Below, piece by piece: positions 1-5,771 of a DNA stretch of 5,779 bases. This stretch comes from JADHUC01 sp964617665. Its GTDB lineage: Bacteria; Planctomycetota; Planctomycetia; Pirellulales; Pirellulaceae. Made by a program: the position numbers and the translations under genes. How positions within the stretch are numbered: position 1 is the stretch's first letter; each line of letters opens with the position of its first letter. The stretch spans positions 1 through 5,779 of the forward strand of contig CAZUAH010000768.1 in NCBI GenBank assembly GCA_964617665.1. The letters run 5' to 3'. The notes beneath the pieces are model-generated. The model was not told where the DNA came from. It ran no database searches and saw only the letters and a list, made by a program, of their open reading frames with translations.

Positions 1-1
1 A

Positions 2-85
2 GTCCCGATGGTTGTACCGGTTGCTCCGCTGCAAGAATCTTCTGTGGCCACGGATACCTTCAGTACGCGATATGGAGGGTACTAA
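2..85 (+). CDS. Possible 3' end of an unidentified upstream gene
   Basis: A frame open from the left edge ends at TAA 83-85 and would give a 27-residue tail (VPMVVPVAPLQESS... ending RYGGY). It has no recognisable motif. Two other frames are also open across the same stretch, ending at about 111 and 129, so the choice is weak. I prefer this one only because its codons look slightly more natural. The tail does not resemble ClpP or trigger factor, the common upstream partners of clpX. The region may equally be non-coding. Confidence 0.2.
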   Translation, partial: VPMVVPVAPLQESSVATDTFSTRYGGY

Positions 86-129
86 AGCAATTGGCAGCTC
101 GATGAATGCGGACAGGGATGCCCCCCAAT

Positions 130-168
130 GAACGACCGGCAGTGTCAACGTAAAGCTGGTGGTCGTTC
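130..168 (+). repeat. Hairpin in the clpX upstream region
   Basis: GAACGACC (130-137) and GGTCGTTC (161-168) form a perfect 8-bp inverted repeat. Inside it, a G-T wobble (138/160), one mismatch, CAG/CTG (140-142 with 156-158) and another wobble extend the stem, leaving an 11-nt loop. No T-tract follows, so it is not a standard terminator. It lies 84 bases upstream of the clpX start. It could be a 5'-leader structure or an operator-like palindrome; the sequence alone does not decide. Confidence 0.45.
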
Positions 169-194
169 CGAGCAACACCTGAGAGTTTCATAAC
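166..194 (+). promoter_or_regulatory. Weak candidate sigma70-like promoter for clpX
   Basis: CATAAC (189-194) matches TATAAT at four of six positions, and TTCCGA 17 bp upstream (166-171) matches TTGACA at three of six. The -35 would overlap the right arm of the 130-168 hairpin. This is the best pair I found between the upstream frame and clpX, but it is poor, and planctomycete promoter rules are not well known to me. Treat it as a hint only. Confidence 0.2.
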
Positions 195-241
195 CGTTCG
201 CGGCTTTCCAAGATTGGGAGATCGTCGGCGGGTAGCCGAGA

Positions 242-247
242 AGGAGG
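242..247 (+). promoter_or_regulatory. Ribosome binding site of clpX
   Basis: AGGAGG, within the longer AAGGAGGT at 241-248, is a near-perfect Shine-Dalgarno sequence. Only four bases (TATT) separate it from ATG 252, a little closer than usual. No other start in this frame nearby has a comparable site, so it fixes the clpX start at 252. Confidence 0.7.
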
Positions 248-251
248 TATT

Positions 252-1538
252 ATGCCCGCGGGTAAGGAGATCGGTGGCGGTCGGAGAGGCGGCAGCACCA
301 CCAAGAAAAACGCATTCTGCTCGTTTTGCCGAAAGAGCTATCGCGATGTCGGTCCGTTGGTGGAAGGACCGGGGGACGTCTATATCTGTGGCGAGTGCAT
401 TGATCTGTGTCAATCCATTCTGGAACAGGAGAAACGACGTCGAGGTCCATCCAAGAGACTATTCAACGAGATCCCTGCGCCGCGAGAGATTGTGGCGAAG
501 CTGGAGCAATACGTAATCGGGCAACATGCTGCGAAGAAAGTCCTCGCGGTTGCCGTGCATAACCACTACAAGCGACTATCGTTGGGGTGGGAAGGTTCAG
601 ACGTCGAAATCGAAAAATCCAACATCCTCCTCATCGGGCCCACGGGATGTGGCAAGACGCTTCTGGCTCGCACGTTGGCCCGAGTCCTGAACGTACCCTT
701 TGCTATCGGTGATGCAACCACGTTGACCGAAGCGGGCTATGTTGGCGAGGATGTCGAGAATCTGCTCCTGAAACTGCTTCACGCGGCGGACTTCGACCTG
801 GAAGCGGCTCAACGCGGTGTGCTGTACATTGACGAAATCGACAAAATCGGCAAGACCAGCCAGAACGTGTCGATCACTCGCGACGTATCCGGCGAAGGTG
901 TCCAACAATCGCTGTTGAAGATGTTGGAAGGTACGGTTGCTAACGTTCCGCCCCAGGGCGGCCGCAAGCATCCCGAGCAGCAGTACATCCAAATGGACAC
1001 GAGCGACATCTTGTTCGTCTGTGGCGGCACCTTTGTCGGCATCGACGACATCATTCAGAAACGCCTGGGCCGCCGGACCATGGGCTTTGGCCAGAGAGCC
1101 GGCTATAGGGACGATTCATCCCAGGCGGAATTGCTGCCTCAGGTGAACTGCGACGACGTATTGGAATACGGCTTGATTCCCGAACTGGTTGGACGACTGC
1201 CGGTCTGCAGCGCCCTGACACCGTTGGACGAAGACGGCTTGGTGCAGGTCCTGACCGAACCGAAGAACGCTCTGATCAAGCAGTATCAAAGCCTGTTCGA
1301 GATGGAGAACTGCAACCTGGAATTCACTGACGAGGCCCTGCGAGCGATTGCCTCCCGAGCCATGGACAAAGGCACGGGTGCCCGCGGGTTGCGCTCGATC
1401 GTCGAAGAAGCCATGCTGGACATCATGTACGAACTACCAGATCAGGAAGAAGGCATGACGTACCAGATCGACGAAGAAGTGATTGGGGGCCGCAACAAAG
1501 TGCTCCGGATGCCCACGCCGCAAACCAAGAGCGCATAA
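252..1538 (+). CDS. clpX: ClpX, ATP-dependent protease ATP-binding subunit
   Basis: AAA+ unfoldase that recognises tagged or damaged proteins, unfolds them with ATP and threads them into the ClpP chamber in the cytoplasm. The 428 residues match the usual size (E. coli about 424). An N-terminal zinc-binding domain has four cysteines, C23/C26 and C46/C49, in CxxC-x19-CxxC. The AAA+ module shows Walker A GPTGCGKT (129-136), pore-1 loop GYVGED (162-167), Walker B LYIDEIDK (191-198), the pore-2 region around SITRDVSGEG (207-216), the RKH loop (238-240), arginine finger R315 in GLIPELVGRLP and sensor-2 R378 in GARGLRS. The ClpP-docking tripeptide is MGF (277-279) where IGF is usual. The Walker A carries Cys where Ser is more common. 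Upstream bases contain no clpP, so the peptidase must be encoded elsewhere. A strong ribosome site precedes ATG 252 and an intrinsic terminator follows, suggesting the 3' end of its transcription unit. Identification is secure. Confidence 0.97.
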   Translation: MPAGKEIGGGRRGGSTTKKNAFCSFCRKSYRDVGPLVEGPGDVYICGECIDLCQSILEQEKRRRGPSKRLFNEIPAPREIVAKLEQYVIGQHAAKKVLAVAVHNHYKRLSLGWEGSDVEIEKSNILLIGPTGCGKTLLARTLARVLNVPFAIGDATTLTEAGYVGEDVENLLLKLLHAADFDLEAAQRGVLYIDEIDKIGKTSQNVSITRDVSGEGVQQSLLKMLEGTVANVPPQGGRKHPEQQYIQMDTSDILFVCGGTFVGIDDIIQKRLGRRTMGFGQRAGYRDDSSQAELLPQVNCDDVLEYGLIPELVGRLPVCSALTPLDEDGLVQVLTEPKNALIKQYQSLFEMENCNLEFTDEALRAIASRAMDKGTGARGLRSIVEEAMLDIMYELPDQEEGMTYQIDEEVIGGRNKVLRMPTPQTKSA

Positions 1539-1571
1539 CACAAACGGTTACCGTGGTTGTGAACGCCACCT

Positions 1572-1614
1572 AAGCGGAGCCGGCCATCTCGGCCGACTCC
1601 GTTTTCTATTTCTT
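1572..1614 (+). terminator. Rho-independent terminator after clpX
   Basis: CGGAG (1575-1579) pairs with CTCCG (1597-1601) and CGGCC (1581-1585) with GGCCG (1591-1595), separated by one C/A mismatch, around a 5-nt loop ATCTC. The base of the stem can extend by AAG against TTT. A T-rich run TTTTCTATTTCTT (1602-1614) follows at once. It begins 33 bases after the clpX stop and separates clpX from pabBA. Confidence 0.82.
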
Positions 1615-1676
1615 GATGGATTCACACCTTCCTTCTTCTTCGCGTTCGTTCCCAAAATACCGGTGTGGGCTTTACC

Positions 1677-1713
1677 AGCCACCTTGACAGTGGCTAGTGC
1701 ACATCGACAGGAT
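1677..1713 (+). promoter_or_regulatory. Candidate pabBA promoter with overlapping palindrome
   Basis: A perfect -35 hexamer TTGACA lies at 1684-1689. The best -10 is CAGGAT (1708-1713), 18 bp on, matching only three of six positions. The -35 sits inside an inverted repeat, AGCCAC (1677-1682) and GTGGCT (1690-1695), which could be a small operator. Transcription from here would begin near 1720 and give a leader of about 45 nt to GTG 1765. The location after the clpX terminator fits a new transcription unit, but the -10 is weak. Confidence 0.35.
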
Positions 1714-1750
1714 GTGACGTTTCGTTCGAGATTGCCTGGGGTTCGTTTGC

Positions 1751-1755
1751 GGGAG
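1751..1755 (+). promoter_or_regulatory. Likely ribosome binding site of pabB
   Basis: GGGAG lies nine bases before GTG 1765. This moderate Shine-Dalgarno match is the main reason for choosing that start over GTG 1714 (AGGA almost touching the codon) and TTG 1732 (no clear site). Confidence 0.45.
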
Positions 1756-1764
1756 TCGAGACGC

Positions 1765-3183
1765 GTGTCGGAGTTTGCTCCACTGGTCGAGGAACTGCGC
1801 CCTGCGCCTGATGTGGAGCAGGCGTTTCTGACGTTGTGCCGTCGCCCAAATTGCCTTTTCTTGGACAGCGCCTTGCGTCATCCGTCGCTGGGACGCTATT
1901 CGTTCGTCACGGCGGATCCGTTTGACTTTGTCGAGTTGCCGTCGGATGGCTCAGACGGTATCGCACAGCTTTCAGAACGCCTTAGCGGGATGACGTCGAA
2001 AACTGCGGCGGGGCTGCCGCCCTTTCAAGGTGGAGCGGCTGGTCTGTTTGGATACGATCTGAATCGAAGCCTTGAGCGAATCGCGAAGCCGCGATTCGAC
2101 GAGTTCGCTGTGCCGGCCCTGGCCGTCGGTCTGTACGATGTTGTTTTGGCCTTCGACCACCTGGATGACCGGGCATGGTTGATATCACAGGGACTGCCGG
2201 AACGTGAACCGAATGCTCGAAAACGAAGGGCGCAAGAGCGAATCGTTCAATTCCGACAATGGCTCTCGCAGCCGGGCAGTGGACAGGAACAAGAAGCCGA
2301 ACCTCGCTTGGGAGCGGAGGCGATTCCCTACGAGCGTCTCGCTCGCCAGTTTGCGACGCCCCGAGTGGATCGCCTGACGAGCAACTTCTCGGCTGACGGC
2401 TACCGCGATACCGTCAGACGCGTTATCGATTACATCTATGCCGGTGACGCATTCCAAGTGAATCTTGCACAACGATTGCTCTACCCGGCGGTGGAAGATT
2501 CCATTTCGTTGTACCTCCGTCTTCGCAAACGCAACGCGGCGACCTTCGCTGGATACTTCGGCCTGGGGGATTTTCAGATCGTTAGCGCTTCGCCGGAACG
2601 CTTTCTTACAGTGCGCGAGCGCCGCGTGGAAACTCGGCCAATCAAAGGCACGTGCCAGCGAACATTGCATCCGGAAGCAGATCTATATGCCGGCGATGCT
2701 CTTCGCCAGAGCGAAAAGGACCGCGCGGAAAACGTGATGATCGTGGATCTGCTGCGCAACGATTTATCGCGTGTATGTCATCCGGACAGTGTCAAAGTCA
2801 CGCAGTTGTGCGAATTGGAGGTCTATGGCTACGTTCAGCACCTGGTTTCTGCCGTGTGTGGCGAACTAGCTGACAAGAACTCGCCGTTGGACCTGCTGCG
2901 AGCGGCGTTTCCCGGTGGTTCGATCACCGGTGCGCCCAAGGTGCGTGCCATGGAGATCATCGCCGAGCTGGAACCGACGGCGCGTGGCCCCTATTGCGGA
3001 TCGTTAGGGTACCTAGGCTTTGATGGGGCCATGGATCTCAGTATCCTAATTAGGACCATCACGGCGGGAAAAGGCTGGTGGCAGATCCCCGTAGGCGGCG
3101 GGATCGTAGCGCAATCGGACCCCCAACGTGAATACGAAGAGACATGGCATAAGGCGACCGGTTTGATCAAGGCGCTTCAGTGA
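1765..3183 (+). CDS. pabB: PabB, aminodeoxychorismate synthase component I
   Basis: Chorismate-binding subunit that, with ammonia from PabA, converts chorismate to 4-amino-4-deoxychorismate on the way to p-aminobenzoate and folate in the cytoplasm. From GTG 1765 it has 472 residues (E. coli PabB 453). An N-terminal anthranilate-synthase-I-like region (about 8-150, with LFLDSA and LGRYSF) precedes the chorismate-binding domain (about 205-465). That domain shows GDAFQVNLAQR (227-237), ASPERF, RPIKGT, ENVMIVDLLRNDL (322-334), GGSITGAPK (384-392) and a GGGIV tail motif. K294 in PIKGT is the lysine that marks PabB; anthranilate synthase TrpE has alanine there, so TrpE is unlikely. The frame is open back to ATG 1483, but that start lies inside clpX and before the terminator. 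Homologues as I recall them start just before PLVEELRP, which supports GTG 1765. The stop overlaps the pabA start, so the two are probably translationally coupled. Function is confident; the exact start is less so. Confidence 0.92.
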   Translation: MSEFAPLVEELRPAPDVEQAFLTLCRRPNCLFLDSALRHPSLGRYSFVTADPFDFVELPSDGSDGIAQLSERLSGMTSKTAAGLPPFQGGAAGLFGYDLNRSLERIAKPRFDEFAVPALAVGLYDVVLAFDHLDDRAWLISQGLPEREPNARKRRAQERIVQFRQWLSQPGSGQEQEAEPRLGAEAIPYERLARQFATPRVDRLTSNFSADGYRDTVRRVIDYIYAGDAFQVNLAQRLLYPAVEDSISLYLRLRKRNAATFAGYFGLGDFQIVSASPERFLTVRERRVETRPIKGTCQRTLHPEADLYAGDALRQSEKDRAENVMIVDLLRNDLSRVCHPDSVKVTQLCELEVYGYVQHLVSAVCGELADKNSPLDLLRAAFPGGSITGAPKVRAMEIIAELEPTARGPYCGSLGYLGFDGAMDLSILIRTITAGKGWWQIPVGGGIVAQSDPQREYEETWHKATGLIKALQ

Positions 3184-3821
3184 TTCTGCTGATCGACAAC
3201 TACGACAGTTTCGTCCACAACCTGGCTCGGTATTTCCAGCAATTGGGCCAGACAACGTTTGTGCTGCGCAACGATGCCGTGGGTGTCCGAGAAGTAGACG
3301 CGATGCGGCCGGAGGCGATCGTGCTGTCGCCTGGGCCCTGTACGCCGAACGAAGCTGGATGCTCGCTGGACATTGTCAGACGGTTTCATCAAACGATTCC
3401 GATACTGGGTGTGTGCCTCGGTCATCAGGCCATCGCGGCTGCATTGGGGGCACAGATCGTGCGAGCCGACGAGCCCATGCACGGACGTACCAGCGAAATC
3501 TTCCATGATGGGCTAGGGGTTTTTGAAGGACTGCCAAACCCACTGACGGCATGCCGTTACCATTCGCTTGTCGTGGAAGAATCGTCATTACCGGACTGTT
3601 TGGAGGTCTCTGCGAAAACGGCGGATGGGACTGTCATGGCCGTGCGGCATCGCAACGGACCGCTGATCGGCGTTCAATTCCATCCCGAATCCATACTGAC
3701 CACGGCGGGTTATTCGCTTCTGACAAGTTTTCTCTGTCTGGCTGGGCTAAGCGTCCCAGAATCGCCGCCGGATTCTTACGACGAGCCCAACAGTGCCGTG
3801 GTCGTGGGTATGGCCACCTAA
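3180..3821 (+). CDS. pabA: PabA, glutamine amidotransferase subunit of aminodeoxychorismate synthase
   Basis: Class I (triad) glutamine amidotransferase that hydrolyses glutamine and passes ammonia to PabB. It starts at GTG 3180, whose last two bases begin the pabB stop (GTGA overlap of four bases), and the product opens with the family hallmark ILLIDNYDSFVHNL. The oxyanion-strand motif is SPGPCTP (50-56). The nucleophile is C79 in GVCLGHQ, completed by H168 and E170 in GVQFHPES. At 213 residues it is longer than typical PabA or TrpG (about 190); the extra length is a C-terminal tail rich in Pro, Ser and Asp after about residue 190, with no motif. The family also serves anthranilate synthase, and a shared PabA/TrpG role is possible if no separate trpG exists. 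Adjacency to pabB makes folate synthesis the primary role. No pabC follows directly. Confidence 0.93.
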   Translation: MILLIDNYDSFVHNLARYFQQLGQTTFVLRNDAVGVREVDAMRPEAIVLSPGPCTPNEAGCSLDIVRRFHQTIPILGVCLGHQAIAAALGAQIVRADEPMHGRTSEIFHDGLGVFEGLPNPLTACRYHSLVVEESSLPDCLEVSAKTADGTVMAVRHRNGPLIGVQFHPESILTTAGYSLLTSFLCLAGLSVPESPPDSYDEPNSAVVVGMAT

Positions 3822-3827
3822 TTGGGT

Positions 3828-3887
3828 ACTTGACGAGAACTCCACCGTGCCTTACCACAAGAGCCGGTCAAGTGGCTGTCCCGGTTC
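3828..3887 (+). repeat. Inverted repeats downstream of pabA
   Basis: ACTTGAC (3828-3834) and GTCAAGT (3867-3873) form a 7-bp inverted repeat 32 nt apart. GAGCCGG (3861-3867) and CCGGTTC (3881-3887) form an alternative 7-bp stem with one wobble and a 13-nt loop. The two share G3867, so they would compete. No T-tract follows either. They may be chance, or a mutually exclusive fold at the pabA 3' end. Confidence 0.25.
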
Positions 3888-3901
3888 GAGTAATGGGCTC
3901 G

Positions 3902-3962
3902 TGTAGGACGGACTCTCAAGTTCGTCCGCGGCATGGGGACGGATTCGGAAATCCGTCCTACA
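3902..3962. repeat. REP/MITE-like palindromic element with two GGACGG hairpins
   Basis: The outer ends TGTAGGACGGA (3902-3912) and TCCGTCCTACA (3952-3962) are a perfect 11-bp inverted repeat. Inside are two near-identical hairpins. The first, 3906-3927, has a 9-bp stem with one wobble and loop CTCA; the second, 3937-3958, has a perfect 9-bp stem and loop CGGA. Nine bases separate them. The whole can therefore fold as one long stem or as two adjacent hairpins. The design resembles paired REP sequences, and similar GTAGGACGGA palindromes are, as I recall, common between genes in planctomycetes. I see no target-site duplication and no reading frame. The second hairpin is followed by a pyrimidine-rich stretch, so it might also protect or end the pabA transcript. 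Confidence 0.7.
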
Positions 3963-4043
3963 TCCATTCTTCTTCATTCTACCGTTGGGCAGCCGCTATC
4001 AGTCGGTTGTGGTCATCTAAATATTTCAGACGGAACTGTCACC

Positions 4044-4049
4044 GGAGGG
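4044..4049 (+). promoter_or_regulatory. Ribosome binding site of the purF homologue
   Basis: GGAGGG lies five bases before ATG 4055, an ideal distance. It fixes the start at 4055 within a frame that is open back to 3551. A second ATG at 4050 is in another frame and too close to the site. Confidence 0.75.
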
Positions 4050-4054
4050 ATGTT

Positions 4055-5518
4055 ATGGGCGGGTTCTGCGGAGTTGCTTCCAAAAAGGACTGTGTTGCCG
4101 ATCTGTTTTATGGCACGGACTACCACTCGCACTTGGGCACCATGCGAGGCGGAATGGCGGTCAGGAATGGCAAGGGCTTCAAGCGTCTGATCAAGGACAT
4201 CACCAATGCCCAATTCCGCAGCAAATTCGAGGACGACCTCGGCAAACTGGTGGGCTCGATCGGGATCGGTGTGATCAGCGATTATGACGACCAGCCGTTG
4301 ATCATCGGATCGCACCTTGGCACCTACGCATTGGTAACGGTCGGTAAGATCGACAATATCGACGAACTCGCTGCCGAGGCATTCCGTACACCCGGGTCCC
4401 ATTTCTCGGAGATGAACGGCAGTGCGGTTAGCCCAACCGAGTTGGTGGCAACACTGATCAACCATGAAAGCAGTTTCGAGGAAGGGATCCGCTATGCACA
4501 GGACGTGATCCAGGGGTCATGTTCTTTGCTGCTGCTGGCAGACGACTGCATTTATGCAGCACGCGACCGTTTGGGCAGGACTCCGGTGATCATCGGGCGG
4601 AAGGAGGACGCGTGGACCGCAACGATGGAGAGTTGCTCGCTGCCGAATCTGGACTACGAATTGGATCGTTTCTTGGGGCCAGGCGAGATTGTACGGATCA
4701 CAAGCGATGGAGCCGAAACGCTGATGCCGCCAGGGGACCAGATGCAGATCTGTTCGTTCCTTTGGGTCTACTACGGATATCCGGCATCGAATTACGAAGG
4801 AATCAACACCGAAGAAGTGCGTTATCGCTGCGGAGCGGCGTTGGCCAAAGCCGACGACCACCAGATCGATATGGCGGCGGGCGTGCCCGATTCAGGCACC
4901 GGCCACGCCATCGGTTATGCCAATGAAGCACGTATCCCGTATGGGCGTCCGTTCGTCAAATACACACCCACGTGGCCGCGCAGTTTCATGCCGCAAGATC
5001 AACGAGTGCGGGATTTGGTAGCGAGGATGAAATTGATCCCCATTCGCGAGTTGATCCAAGGGCGGCGCCTGCTGTTCTGTGAAGATTCGATCGTCCGCGG
5101 AACGCAATTGCAGGATACCGTTCGTCGGCTATTCGACTACGGTGCGCGGGAGATCCACATGCGGCCTGCATGTCCTCCACTGATTCATGGCTGCAAGTTC
5201 CTAAACTTCTCTCGATCCAAATCGGTAATGGATCTCGCCGGTCGCCGGGCGGTCAAAGAAATGGGAGGCGGCGAAGACGACCTTCCCGAATTCGCCGATC
5301 CGTCCTCTGAACGCTACGCCGCGATGATAGAACGCATTCGCCGGCGCTTGGGGCTGACGTCGCTGAAGTACCAAAGGCTGGACGATCTGGTCGCCGCCAT
5401 TGGGCTGCCCAAGGAGAAGCTCTGCACATACTGCTGGGACGGCGCCGAACTCTGCAGCTCTTGCCCCGCGAAAGAGACGCAAGAAGTACAGGAAATCCTG
5501 CCCGCACAGCCGAAATGA
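4055..5518 (+). CDS. purF: PurF-family amidophosphoribosyltransferase, variant glutaminase domain
   Basis: A 487-residue homologue of glutamine PRPP amidotransferase, which makes 5-phosphoribosylamine in the first step of purine synthesis. The N-terminal Ntn-type domain (about 1-220) starts MGGFCGVAS; C5 aligns with the catalytic Cys1. Compared with PurF from memory, other glutaminase residues are lost: HRGQ becomes HLGT (26-29), GHVRY becomes GVISD (72-76), the oxyanion Asn of HNG becomes V96, and the Asp of SDTE becomes P127. RDRLGRTPV (170-178) is kept. The phosphoribosyltransferase half is intact: GVPDSGT (276-282), RSFMPQ..R (309-317) and PRPP loop CEDSIVRGT (342-350). C233, C380, C457 and C460 match the four [4Fe-4S] ligands of B. 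subtilis PurF, and an extra C467/C470 pair follows. A similar subtype beginning MGGFFG exists, as I recall, in Bacteroidetes and clostridia. It may use free ammonia or have another role; I cannot tell whether a canonical PurF is also present. Family assignment is confident, glutaminase activity is not. Confidence 0.88.
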   Translation: MGGFCGVASKKDCVADLFYGTDYHSHLGTMRGGMAVRNGKGFKRLIKDITNAQFRSKFEDDLGKLVGSIGIGVISDYDDQPLIIGSHLGTYALVTVGKIDNIDELAAEAFRTPGSHFSEMNGSAVSPTELVATLINHESSFEEGIRYAQDVIQGSCSLLLLADDCIYAARDRLGRTPVIIGRKEDAWTATMESCSLPNLDYELDRFLGPGEIVRITSDGAETLMPPGDQMQICSFLWVYYGYPASNYEGINTEEVRYRCGAALAKADDHQIDMAAGVPDSGTGHAIGYANEARIPYGRPFVKYTPTWPRSFMPQDQRVRDLVARMKLIPIRELIQGRRLLFCEDSIVRGTQLQDTVRRLFDYGAREIHMRPACPPLIHGCKFLNFSRSKSVMDLAGRRAVKEMGGGEDDLPEFADPSSERYAAMIERIRRRLGLTSLKYQRLDDLVAAIGLPKEKLCTYCWDGAELCSSCPAKETQEVQEILPAQPK

Positions 5519-5567
5519 TTCCAGACCGCCGCCAAGCGATCCGTCACGCGCGTAGGCGGAAAGTTCC

Positions 5568-5771
5568 GTGGCCCGATCCATCGTCAGCGGCGTCGGCCTG
5601 ACCAACGCTTGGCTCGAATCACAAGGACTGCCTCGCCTGAAGAGTCTCTGGGGCGAACGTGCTCCGCTTCGTCGAACCGCCCAGTGCGGGCTCGCATGCT
5701 GGGCGGCCTGTCGATTTAGTCGGCTTGTCTTTTCGCGGTTGATGCGCGTCAGTTTCGTGGGGATCATGTAA
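5568..5771 (+). pseudogene. Possible C-terminal scrap of a group II intron reverse transcriptase
   Basis: A 67-residue frame from GTG 5568 to TAA 5769-5771. Its first 27 residues include GLTNAWLESQGLPRLKSLW, which resembles the closing motif of group II intron reverse transcriptase/maturase proteins (GLxNAWLxSQGLxSLxxLW). The remainder is Arg- and Cys-rich and unlike that family. A stop at 5553 closes the frame upstream, and I found no further reverse-transcriptase motifs in any frame of 5519-5567, so only a fragment would remain. A GGCGGAAAG stretch at 5555-5563 could act as a poor ribosome site, so a small independent gene is possible. The similarity is from memory; chance or a hypothetical peptide are real alternatives. 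Confidence 0.35.
5677..5706 (+). repeat. Strong GC-rich hairpin near the right edge
   Basis: CCGCCCAG (5677-5684) pairs perfectly with CTGGGCGG (5699-5706). Inside, TGCG (5685-5688) pairs with CGCA (5693-5696) around a GGCT loop, leaving a 2-nt TG bulge on the 3' side. No immediate T-run follows; the nearest are ATTT at about 5714 and TTTT at about 5731, so it is at best a weak terminator for the purF homologue. It lies inside the 5568-5771 frame. Confidence 0.45.

Noticed and set aside
60..413. 117-residue minus-strand frame upstream of and across the clpX start
   Set aside because: It runs over the ClpX zinc-finger codons and has no motif.
1483..1764. N-terminal extension of the pabB frame back to ATG 1483
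   Set aside because: It would start inside clpX, run through the intrinsic terminator hairpin, and encode 94 residues with no family similarity. GTG 1765 with GGGAG nine bases upstream fits PabB length.
2185..2670. 161-residue minus-strand frame inside pabB
   Set aside because: It is antisense to conserved chorismate-binding motifs, with no recognisable product.
1765..3183. Anthranilate synthase component I (TrpE) as the identity of the chorismate enzyme
   Set aside because: The PIKGT lysine (K294) is the PabB marker; TrpE has PIAGT.
3937..3983. Intrinsic terminator of pabA at the second GGACGG hairpin
   Set aside because: The stem is strong, but the following TACATCCATTCTTC is only pyrimidine-rich, with no T-run next to the stem; kept as a repeat element.
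3551..4054. Extension of the purF frame back to 3551
   Set aside because: It overlaps pabA in another frame, crosses the repeat element, and ignores the GGAGGG site directly before ATG 4055, where family similarity begins.
4013..4465. 150-residue minus-strand frame at the purF start
   Set aside because: It is a shadow of the PurF N-terminal domain; the + strand frame carries the conserved motifs and a ribosome site.
5677..5706. True group II intron domain V
   Set aside because: There is no AGC triad at the stem base, the loop is GGCT rather than GNRA, and the stem lengths do not match; only the general outline is similar.
5201..5767. 188-residue minus-strand open frame
   Set aside because: It is antisense to the conserved C-terminal part of the PurF homologue and has Arg- and Ala-rich composition typical of shadow frames; no motif or ribosome site.
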